Source: Terriglobia bacterium (lineage in GTDB: Bacteria > Acidobacteriota > Terriglobia > UBA7540). Taken from it: 5,696 nt of DNA. Below, piece by piece: positions 1 through 5,375 of this stretch. A program made the translations under genes and the position numbers. Location: contig JALHUF010000405.1 in assembly GCA_022866195.1 (NCBI GenBank), forward strand, positions 1 through 5,696. Reading direction: 5' to 3'. Position 1 is the stretch's first letter. Every line of letters starts with the position of its first letter. The notes beneath the pieces are model-generated. The model did no database searches. It saw nothing but the letters and a program-made list of their open reading frames with translations, and was not told where the DNA came from.

Positions 1-46
1 ATTGGCAGCCGGGGGGAAGGTGAGGAAGAAGTCAGGAGGCAGGAGC

Positions 47-93
47 CAGAAGGCAGAAGGCAGAAGGCAGAAGGCAGAAGGCAGAAGGCAGAA
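47..93. repeat. Perfect 7-bp tandem array, unit CAGAAGG, about 6.7 copies
   Basis: Six identical CAGAAGG units run from 47 to 88 and a partial CAGAA follows at 89-93. There are no mismatches between units. It lies 73 bases upstream of the TTG start of the LptC/LptA gene, in what is probably its leader or promoter region. Heptamer tandem repeats in intergenic DNA are known as a class from cyanobacteria (STRR sequences) and, to my recollection, are frequent in Acidobacteria. The unit is not a multiple of 3, so the open minus-strand reading through it gives a repeating 7-residue peptide and is not evidence of a gene. Confidence 0.95.
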
Positions 94-126
94 CACCCTC
101 GCTCGGTGAGAGCGGCGAGCGGGCAA

Positions 127-149
127 CGAACGACTGACAACTGACAACT
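127..149. repeat. Short heptamer array, unit CTGACAA
   Basis: Two perfect CTGACAA units (134-140, 141-147) are followed by a partial CT (148-149). They are preceded in the same 7-base phase by a diverged CGAACGA (127-133). The unit differs by one base from GTGACAA, the unit of the array between hpf and rapZ. The array ends directly at the ribosome binding site of the next gene. Confidence 0.75.
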
Positions 150-157
150 AGGAAAGG
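150..157 (+). promoter_or_regulatory. Ribosome binding site that decides the TTG start at 167
   Basis: AGGAAAGG ends 9 bases before TTG at 167-169. In that frame a TAG stop lies at 149-151 and no ATG, GTG or other TTG lies between it and 167. TTG 167 is therefore the first possible start and the one correctly spaced from this site. The next candidate, GTG at 221, would remove the positively charged segment and part of the membrane helix. Confidence 0.65.
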
Positions 158-166
158 ACTGGGGAT

Positions 167-2494
167 TTGGCAACTCCGGTAACACAAGTCGCGCGGCGAA
201 GGAAGCTGGTCATCAGGATTGTGAGCGGGGCGCTGGCGGCCACCCTCCTCACGGTGGGATTGACCTACTGGCGGAGCCGCCGTCGTGCTGACAAACCCGT
301 CCGCGCCCCTCAGGTCTTGCCGACCAACGTCAATCAACAGCTTTCCGGATATTCCTTCACGCGCTCGGATGAAGGTCGGCAAATCTTCACGGTGCACGCA
401 GCTCGGACGGTGGCTTTCAAGCAGGGAGGGACGACCGTTCTGGAGGATGTGTTTGTGGAGGTCTTCGGTCGAACCGGCAATCGTCGCGACGTGTTACGTA
501 CCCGCCGCTGTCAGTACAACGCTCAGTCCGGTGACCTCTACAGTGCGGGGAACGTGGAGATTGAGTTGAATGTCGGACTGCCAGGGACGGCGAGCGGGCG
601 GGGAGAGCGGCGGCGCGTGCAGCTGGAAACCTCGCGCCTGTCTTTTCGACAGCAGGGTTCGCTAGTGGTAAGCGATGAGCCCGTGCGCTTCCACATCGGC
701 CCGATATCCGGGTCGGCGCAGGGCATGGCCTACGCCACCAAGGAAGGGTGGCTGGAACTGAAGAAGGACATCAGCGCGGAGATGCTGCCGCGAGGCGCTG
801 CCGAGAGGCAGGGTCCGCTACGACTTACAGCCAGCCGCGTGCTTTATGACAAGGAGAAAGGAGAGATCGTCCTCTCGGGTCCGGTGGAGTTCAGCCAGGG
901 CCCGCGCCGCGTCCAGGCGGGACGAGGAACGGTGACCCTGGACGATCAGAACCATATCACCCAGGCGTTGCTGGAAGAGGGTGTGCGAGTCGTGGACTCT
1001 GCCGCGCCGGCGCAACTTGAGGGCAACGCCCAGAGGGTGCGGGGCGATTTCGACCCGCTCGACGAGCAACTGCGCGGCGTCTGGGCAGAGGGCAACGTGC
1101 GGGTGGAGTCGCGGCGAGAGGGGAACGTCAGCCATCTGGAGGCGCAACAGGTCGAGGTGAGTTTTGCCGGGACGCACCCAGAAGCCCAGAAGGGAAGCGC
1201 CGCAGGAGGCGTTCGGCTCACCATCGAGTCGCTGCGTGCGGCGGGTAGCGCGCCTCAGCCCTCCGCGCCTGGCAGCGTCGCGGCGGAGAAGAAGGATCTC
1301 ACCGCCAGCAGTGTTCGGTTCATGTTCCAATCCGCCGGGCAAAGCCTGAAGCAGGCGGAGACCGTAGGTGCAGGCAAGCTGGTGCTGGTGCCGCCCGATC
1401 CTCGGGTGGGAGAGAGAATCATTACCGCTGGCCAACTCCGGATGGACTTCGACGCGCGAAATCGGCTGGAGACGCTGCGCGGCATCTCCGGAACCCGGAT
1501 CGTTTTCCAGCCGCCCAGGAATGCCCCGCGCGGCAGCTTGGCGCAGGAGAGTTCCGCGGAGCGCCTGGAAGCCTCGTTCGACCCCGCCACCCAAACGCTG
1601 CGCGCGGTGCAGCAAGTTGGCGCCTACCAATTCCGCGACGGTGATCGACAAGCCACCGCCGAGCAGGCTTCCTACTTGGCCGAAAATGAAACCTTGACGC
1701 TCACCGGCCAGCCGCGGATCTGGGATCTCGAGACGCGAACCCGCGCCGAAAGCGTTGTGCTGGATCTGCGCACCGAAACGGCGGAGGGAATTGGCAAGGT
1801 ACAGTCCACGCACTTGGGAGGCCCCGGCCCCGCGGCGGGCGCGAAGCGGAGCGAGCCCACGAACGTGCTCGCCCACCGGGTGGTGGCGGAACGCCGCAGC
1901 CAGTTTGTGCATTACGAAGGAAGCGTGCGCGCCTGGCACGGCACAGATGTGGTGGAATCGTCCTCCCTCGATGTTTACCGGGCGGAACGGCGAGTGAGTT
2001 CGGGGCAGCAGGTGCGGACGTCGCACCTCCAGCCGGCGTCCCTGCTGAAGGGAAGTGCTGCCGCTCCCGCCGGGAAGCCTGAGACTCGGCCGGTCACCAT
2101 CCGCGCCGACCGCCTGGAATACTTCGATGAGGGGCGCAAGGCGAGCTATCGCGGAAACGTCCGGCTGCAGACGGAGAAGACCAGCATGGAGGCGGAGCGC
2201 GTGGATGTCTATTTTTCCGCCGCGCCGAGTGCAGAGGAATCAGAAATGGAACGCGCGGTGGCCGAGGGGCGCGTGTCGTTAGTACAACCAGGGCGACGCG
2301 CCGCCGGGGAGCACGCTGAATACTTCGCGCGCGAGGGGAAAATCGTGCTGAGCGGCGGGACGCCCTCAGTTTACGACGCGGAGAAGGGCTTCACCACAGG
2401 CCGGCGTTTGACTTTCTACATTCACGATGATAGGCTGCGCGTGGATGGAGGTGATGAGTCGCCCAGTTTTTCCAGGCACCGCATCGCGCAATGA
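167..2494 (+). CDS. lptC: LptC-LptA (OstA-like) fusion, periplasmic LPS transport protein
   Basis: This 775-residue protein probably forms the periplasmic bridge that carries LPS from the inner-membrane exporter towards the outer membrane. Residues 8-17 are basic (RRRK), followed by a single membrane helix at about 14-34, so the rest faces the periplasm. Residues about 58-135 match the LptC pattern (GYSFTRSDEG, then LEDVFVEVF, then LYSAGNVEIEL). From about 215 onward, OstA/LptA-type strands recur: LTASRVLYDKEKGEIVLSG (219-237), LEGNAQRVRGDF (284-295), AERLEASFDP (464-473), LAHRVVAERR (568-577). The clearest LptA domain is residues 642-760, with ADRLEYFDEGRKASYRGNVRL, then AERVDVYF and GEHAEYFAREGKIVLSG. 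E. coli LptC and LptA are separate proteins of roughly 190 residues each, so this one is about twice their sum. It starts with TTG and ends 6 bases before lptB, leaving no room for a separate lptA. The general role is secure; the exact fold of residues 340-640 is inferred. Confidence 0.85.
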   Translation: MATPVTQVARRRKLVIRIVSGALAATLLTVGLTYWRSRRRADKPVRAPQVLPTNVNQQLSGYSFTRSDEGRQIFTVHAARTVAFKQGGTTVLEDVFVEVFGRTGNRRDVLRTRRCQYNAQSGDLYSAGNVEIELNVGLPGTASGRGERRRVQLETSRLSFRQQGSLVVSDEPVRFHIGPISGSAQGMAYATKEGWLELKKDISAEMLPRGAAERQGPLRLTASRVLYDKEKGEIVLSGPVEFSQGPRRVQAGRGTVTLDDQNHITQALLEEGVRVVDSAAPAQLEGNAQRVRGDFDPLDEQLRGVWAEGNVRVESRREGNVSHLEAQQVEVSFAGTHPEAQKGSAAGGVRLTIESLRAAGSAPQPSAPGSVAAEKKDLTASSVRFMFQSAGQSLKQAETVGAGKLVLVPPDPRVGERIITAGQLRMDFDARNRLETLRGISGTRIVFQPPRNAPRGSLAQESSAERLEASFDPATQTLRAVQQVGAYQFRDGDRQATAEQASYLAENETLTLTGQPRIWDLETRTRAESVVLDLRTETAEGIGKVQSTHLGGPGPAAGAKRSEPTNVLAHRVVAERRSQFVHYEGSVRAWHGTDVVESSSLDVYRAERRVSSGQQVRTSHLQPASLLKGSAAAPAGKPETRPVTIRADRLEYFDEGRKASYRGNVRLQTEKTSMEAERVDVYFSAAPSAEESEMERAVAEGRVSLVQPGRRAAGEHAEYFAREGKIVLSGGTPSVYDAEKGFTTGRRLTFYIHDDRLRVDGGDESPSFSRHRIAQ

Positions 2495-2500
2495 GCGGCA

Positions 2501-3229
2501 ATGCAGATTCTCTCCACAGTCGATCTGAGCAAGTCGTTCAAAGGCCGCAAGGTTGTTGACGACGTCAGTTTGAGGATCGCTCAAGGAGAGGTGATAGGGT
2601 TGCTCGGGCCGAATGGCGCGGGCAAGACCACGACCTTTTACATCATTGTAGGCCTGACTACCCCAGACGCGGGGCAGGTCCTCCTCGACGGAGCGGACAT
2701 CACCCACTTGCCCATGTACCTCCGGGCGAGGAACGGCATCAGCTACCTTCCTCAAGAGCCTTCCATCTTTCGCAAACTCACTGTGGAAGAGAACATCATG
2801 GCGGTGCTGGAGACCTTGCCGCGCACTCCGGCGCAGCGCCGGGAACGGTTGGAGGAGTTGATCGAGGAATTGGGTTTGCAGCAGGTGCGGCGCAGCGCCG
2901 GCTACCTGCTCTCGGGAGGAGAACGGCGGCGCGTGGAAATCGCGCGGTCGCTAGTCATCTCGCCATCATTTATTCTTTTAGACGAGCCGTTCTCCGGGAT
3001 CGACCCGCTGACGGTACTGGACATTCAGAAGATCATTGTCCAGCTTAAGGAATCGGGGATCGGCGTCTTGGTGACGGATCACAACGTGCGGGAAACGCTG
3101 CGCGTCACGGACCGCGCATATATAATTAACAACGGCCGGATCTTCCGGGCGGGCACGCCGGAGGAGCTGGGCAACGACGCCGAGGTAAGGATGATATACC
3201 TGGGCGATAGCTTTCGCTTGGCGGTTTGA
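2501..3229 (+). CDS. lptB: LPS export ABC transporter ATP-binding protein LptB
   Basis: This is the cytoplasmic ATPase that powers LPS extraction by the LptB2FG transporter. All ABC motifs are present: Walker A GPNGAGKT (36-43), Q-loop YLPQE (Q85), signature LSGGE (137-141), Walker B FILLDEP with catalytic E162, D-loop SGIDP (165-169) and switch H194. F90 and R91 match the E. coli LptB residues in the groove that contacts the LptF/G coupling helices. The C-terminus (IYLGDSFRL) is typical of LptB. Its 242 residues equal the usual family length of about 241. ATG 2501 follows the upstream stop by 6 bases with only a weak GAGCGG ahead, so translation is probably coupled to the LptC/LptA gene. An ATG at 2491 is out of frame. 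lptF and lptG are not in the window. The last base of the stop codon is the first base of the rpoN start. Confidence 0.97.
   Translation: MQILSTVDLSKSFKGRKVVDDVSLRIAQGEVIGLLGPNGAGKTTTFYIIVGLTTPDAGQVLLDGADITHLPMYLRARNGISYLPQEPSIFRKLTVEENIMAVLETLPRTPAQRRERLEELIEELGLQQVRRSAGYLLSGGERRRVEIARSLVISPSFILLDEPFSGIDPLTVLDIQKIIVQLKESGIGVLVTDHNVRETLRVTDRAYIINNGRIFRAGTPEELGNDAEVRMIYLGDSFRLAV
2828..2842. repeat. GC-rich interrupted palindrome, copy 1
   Basis: CCGGCGC-A-GCGCCGG is a perfect 7+1+7 inverted repeat inside lptB, in codons for T-P-A-Q-R-R-E (T109-E115). Its central 13 bases (CGGCGCAGCGCCG, 2829-2841) recur exactly at 2888-2900 in a different reading frame. Confidence 0.8.
2888..2900. repeat. GC-rich interrupted palindrome, copy 2
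   Basis: CGGCGC-A-GCGCCG is a 6+1+6 inverted repeat identical to the core of copy 1, which starts 59 bases upstream. Here it is read as R-R-S-A-G (residues 130-134), so the identity is at DNA level and is not forced by the protein. It could be chance in GC-rich DNA. Confidence 0.8.
3119..3126 (+). promoter_or_regulatory. Possible internal promoter -10 element for rpoN
   Basis: TATATAAT contains a perfect TATAAT (3121-3126) in the AT-rich codons for Y-I-I-N-N of lptB, about 100 bases before the rpoN start. The best -35 position with a 17-base spacer is CTGCGC (3098-3103), a poor match, and there is no extended TG motif. It stands out only because the surroundings are GC-rich. It may be coding sequence alone. 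Confidence 0.2.
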
Positions 3230-4686
3230 TGGGCGGACCTCAACCCAGACTCGGGCTGCATCTCAAGGTAGCGCAGAAGCAGATCTTGACGCCTGGCTTG
3301 GTCCAGATGGTCAGCGTGCTGGCGCTCAACAAGCTGGAGCTGCGCGAGATGATCAACCAGGAGATGGTCGCCAACCCGGTCCTGGATGAACTGTCCGAAA
3401 GCGCGCCTTCGCTGGAAGAAGTCGAGCAGCAGAAAAACGAAGCGGTCAAGCCCGTCGCGCCGGCCTCCGACCAGCCCGTCGTAACGGGTGACAGTCACGA
3501 CTCCTTTGAAGAAATTGATTTCGGGTCTTTTTTCGCTGACTACCTGGATCCGGGCTACAAGTCGCCAGCGGCGGAAGTCATCGAGAAGCCCTCCTTCGAG
3601 AATTTCCTGTCCCAACCCGCCTCGCTCTCCGATCACCTGGAATGGCAGCTGAGCCTATCGATTTGCCGCGACACGGTCAGCGACGCCGGGCATTCGATCA
3701 TCGGCAATCTGAACGAGGATGGATACCTTACGGCCACCCAGGAGGAGATGGCGCAGACCGGGGGACACCAGCTGGAGGATGTGCAGGCCGCCCTGGCCCT
3801 GGTGCAGGAATTTGACCCGCTGGGCGTCGCCGCGCGGGATCTGCGCGAGTGCCTGCTGATCCAGCTCCGGACACTTGCCCCGGACAATACCCTGGCGCAA
3901 CAGATTGTTTCCGAGCACTTGAAGCAGCTCCAGAACAAGCAGTATCGCGAGATCGCGCGGGCGCTGGACCGCCCCGTCAAGGCCGTGGAGCGCTGCGTGG
4001 AATTGATTCGCAAGCTCGACCCGCGGCCCGGACAGCGATATAACCGCGCTCAGGCGCGCCTGATCGAGCCGGACGTGGCCTTCGTCAAGATGGGGGAAGG
4101 CTATCAAGTGGTCATGAATGAGGACGGCCTCCCCCAATTGCGCTTGAGCCGTCACTACCGCCGGCTGCTGGCGGAAAGCGGCACCACGCGGGAAGTCCGG
4201 AACTACGTCAAGGAGCGCTTCACCTCGGCCATCCAGCTCATCAAGAACATCGAGCAGCGCAAACAAACGATCATCAGGGTGTGCGAGGCCATCATCCGCC
4301 GGCAGGACGAGTTCCTCGACAAGGGTATCGACCATCTGCGGCCCATGATGATCAAGGAGGTGGCCGAGGAAGTCGGGGTCCATCCCTCCACCGTCAGCCG
4401 CGCGGTGGCGAACAAGTACGCCCACACTCCTCAGGGCGTTTACGAGCTCCGCTTCTTTTTCTCCGAGGCGGTTCAGGGACCCTCGGGCGGGTCCACCTCG
4501 CTGATCAACTTGAAGCGGCTGGTGAAGAAAATGATCGAGGAAGAAGACTCGCTGCATCCGTTGACCGATGACCAGATTGCCCAGCGCTTGCGGGAGAAGG
4601 GCATCTGCGTGACCCGGCGGACGGTGGCCAAGTATCGCGAGGATATGCGGATTCCCAGCACCCACCAGCGCAGGGTGAAGGCTTGA
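3229..4686 (+). CDS. rpoN: RNA polymerase sigma-54 factor RpoN
   Basis: Sigma-54 directs RNA polymerase to -24/-12 promoters that need an AAA+ enhancer-binding activator. From ATG 3229 the protein has 485 residues, a normal family length. Region I is at about 8-53 (LKVAQKQILTPGLVQMVSVLALNKLEL; ends NPVLDE). An acidic, low-complexity region II follows at about 54-125. Core binding begins near SLSDHLEWQL (132-141), and the usual LDPRPG lies at 263-268. The DNA-binding helix-turn-helix is at about 370-400 (VAEEVG, HPSTVSRAVANKY). The RpoN box TRRTVAKYRE is at 462-471, with Thr where the common form has Ala. A TTG at 3226 is in frame, but ATG 3229 is preferred because it forms the TGATG overlap with the lptB stop. 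There is no purine-rich site before it, which points to reinitiation after lptB. No activator gene is in the window, so target genes cannot be named. Confidence 0.97.
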   Translation: MGGPQPRLGLHLKVAQKQILTPGLVQMVSVLALNKLELREMINQEMVANPVLDELSESAPSLEEVEQQKNEAVKPVAPASDQPVVTGDSHDSFEEIDFGSFFADYLDPGYKSPAAEVIEKPSFENFLSQPASLSDHLEWQLSLSICRDTVSDAGHSIIGNLNEDGYLTATQEEMAQTGGHQLEDVQAALALVQEFDPLGVAARDLRECLLIQLRTLAPDNTLAQQIVSEHLKQLQNKQYREIARALDRPVKAVERCVELIRKLDPRPGQRYNRAQARLIEPDVAFVKMGEGYQVVMNEDGLPQLRLSRHYRRLLAESGTTREVRNYVKERFTSAIQLIKNIEQRKQTIIRVCEAIIRRQDEFLDKGIDHLRPMMIKEVAEEVGVHPSTVSRAVANKYAHTPQGVYELRFFFSEAVQGPSGGSTSLINLKRLVKKMIEEEDSLHPLTDDQIAQRLREKGICVTRRTVAKYREDMRIPSTHQRRVKA

Positions 4687-4701
4687 GCAGCTCCCCCCAC
4701 T

Positions 4702-4732
4702 ACCTCTTCCCTCCAGCGAAGTCCGAGGAGGT
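4702..4732 (+). promoter_or_regulatory. Strong hpf ribosome binding site with possible sequestering hairpin
   Basis: GAGGAGGT (4725-4732) lies 6 bases before ATG 4739 and is nearly the full anti-16S complement. The 52-base gap after rpoN is pyrimidine-rich. ACCTCTTC (4702-4709) can pair with all eight bases of the ribosome binding site (seven Watson-Crick pairs and one G-U, 15-nt loop). A second option is CCTCC (4710-4714) with GGAGG (4727-4731). Pairing is seen in the sequence; a regulatory role is inference. Confidence 0.45.
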
Positions 4733-4738
4733 TTATTC

Positions 4739-5275
4739 ATGCGGATCGACTTTACCGGTCGGCAGATGGAAGTCAGCCCTGACTTACGGCGCTATACGGA
4801 AGAACGTCTACGGAAGCTCACGCGCCTCCTGCGCGATCGCTTCGACATTCATGTCATCCTGACCGCGGAAAAACACCGGCGCACCGCGGAAGTCACCCTC
4901 CAGTTCCGCGACCACACCTTGGTCGGGATACAGGAGACCGGGGACGCGCGCCGTTCCCTCAGCGGCGCCCTGAACAAGTTGCAGCGGCAGGCGGTGCGCT
5001 TGCTGGCTAGGCGCCGCACCCGGAAGCGTCGGCCCAAGCCGGCCACGGCGATTCTGCTCAACGTGCTGGGAACTCGGCGCGTGGACCACGAGGAACACCA
5101 GATCCTGGAGACGGAGCGGTTCCCCATCAAGCCCCTCTCCGTCGAAGAGGCGATTGAGACTCTGGATTCCACGCGCATGGGTCTGGTAGTGTTTCGCAAT
5201 GCCGACACGGAACGCGTCAACGTCCTTTACCGGCGCGAAGACGGCAAGCTGGGCCTGATCGAGCCCGAGCCCTGA
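4739..5275 (+). CDS. hpf: Long-form ribosome hibernation promoting factor (HPF/RaiA)
   Basis: This protein binds the 30S decoding region and pairs idle ribosomes into 100S dimers during starvation. Residues 1 to about 96 are the S30AE domain (MRIDFTGRQMEVSPDLRRYTEERLRKL; ends in the basic run RRRTRKRRPK at 91-100). A variable linker spans about 101-121. Residues 122-176 are the C-terminal dimerisation domain with the family pattern RFPIKPLSVEEAIETLD, then LVVFRNADTERVNVLYRREDGKLGLIEP. At 178 residues with both domains it is the long form, which in other bacteria dimerises ribosomes without a separate RMF. E. coli has a short form at the same position in its cluster. The start is fixed by a very strong GAGGAGGT 6 bases upstream. 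It follows rpoN after 52 bases and probably belongs to the same transcript, possibly with extra translational control. Confidence 0.95.
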   Translation: MRIDFTGRQMEVSPDLRRYTEERLRKLTRLLRDRFDIHVILTAEKHRRTAEVTLQFRDHTLVGIQETGDARRSLSGALNKLQRQAVRLLARRRTRKRRPKPATAILLNVLGTRRVDHEEHQILETERFPIKPLSVEEAIETLDSTRMGLVVFRNADTERVNVLYRREDGKLGLIEPEP

Positions 5276-5280
5276 GGAGG
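5274..5280 (+). promoter_or_regulatory. Orphan Shine-Dalgarno overlapping the hpf stop codon
   Basis: GAGGAGG overlaps the hpf TGA (5273-5275) and matches the first seven bases of the hpf ribosome binding site. The only start close to it is GTG 5284, 3 bases away, which gives a five-codon reading frame ending at TGA 5299-5301. The next real gene, rapZ, starts 95 bases further on and has no such site of its own. Confidence 0.5.
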
Positions 5281-5282
5281 CT

Positions 5283-5369
5283 AGTGACAAGTGGGGAGTG
5301 AAGCGTGACGAGTAAAAGGTCATCAACGAAGTTCGCCCGCTTGTCACTTGTCACTCGTCACTGGTCACT
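5283..5369. repeat. Inverted heptamer arrays forming a fold-back between hpf and rapZ
   Basis: The left arm (5284-5318) keeps a 7-base phase with unit GTGACAA and diverged copies GTGGGGA, GTGAAGC, GTGACGA and GTAAAAG. The right arm (5341-5368) is four tandem units, TTGTCAC twice, then TCGTCAC and TGGTCAC, which are the same heptamer reversed. Perfect pairings include 5283-5293 with 5345-5355 (11 bp), 5305-5313 with 5353-5361 (9 bp) and 5283-5288 with 5364-5369 (6 bp). The last two can coexist; the first competes with both. There is no T-run, so it is not a standard terminator. The 100-base gap holds no gene. Confidence 0.85.
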
Positions 5370-5375
5370 GTTCTT

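Larger units (their letters stand above)
1..166 (+). other. Leader region upstream of the LptC/LptA gene
   Basis: No gene can be supported here. Bases 1-46 are purine-rich. One frame reads six codons (W-Q-P-G-G-R) and then TGA at 21-23, which could be the tail of an upstream gene, but six residues cannot identify it. After that come a perfect 7-bp array (47-93), an 8-bp hairpin with one G-T pair (98-105 with 116-123, 10-nt loop, no T-run after it), a second heptamer array (127-149) and the ribosome binding site of the next gene. I found no convincing -35/-10 pair. The CTGACA units resemble a -35 box but have no -10 at the right distance. The hairpin could be a weak end signal for an upstream transcript or simply leader structure. 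Confidence 0.6.

Noticed and set aside
47..149. CRISPR-like array
   Set aside because: The units are 7 bases with no spacers, so these are simple tandem repeats.
32..397. Minus-strand frame with a repeated S-A-F-C-L-L-P peptide
   Set aside because: The repeat peptide comes only from the 7-bp DNA array, and the frame runs into the antisense of the LptC/LptA gene.
1934..1950. TGGCACG resembling a sigma-54 -24 element
   Set aside because: The -12 GC at the required spacing is absent (AT is found at 1947-1948), and it lies deep inside a gene.
818..2026. Long minus-strand open frame of 402 codons opposite the LptC/LptA gene
   Set aside because: It overlaps a gene with clear domain matches, its translation resembles no family I know, and long antisense frames are common in GC-rich DNA.
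2447..2455. GGAGGTGAT, a full anti-16S match near the end of the LptC/LptA gene
   Set aside because: It lies 45 bases before the lptB start, and the ATG inside or next to it is too close to use. It is explained by the codons for D-G-G-D-E.
3226..3228. TTG start for rpoN three bases before ATG
   Set aside because: ATG 3229 directly follows and makes the common TGATG overlap with the lptB stop; TTG has no supporting ribosome binding site.
3655..4740. Minus-strand open frame of 361 codons opposite rpoN
   Set aside because: It mirrors the codon pattern of rpoN, has no recognisable domain, and rpoN is certain.
5283..5375. Rho-independent terminator after hpf
   Set aside because: There is inverted complementarity but no compact GC stem followed by a T-run, and rapZ continues in the same direction.
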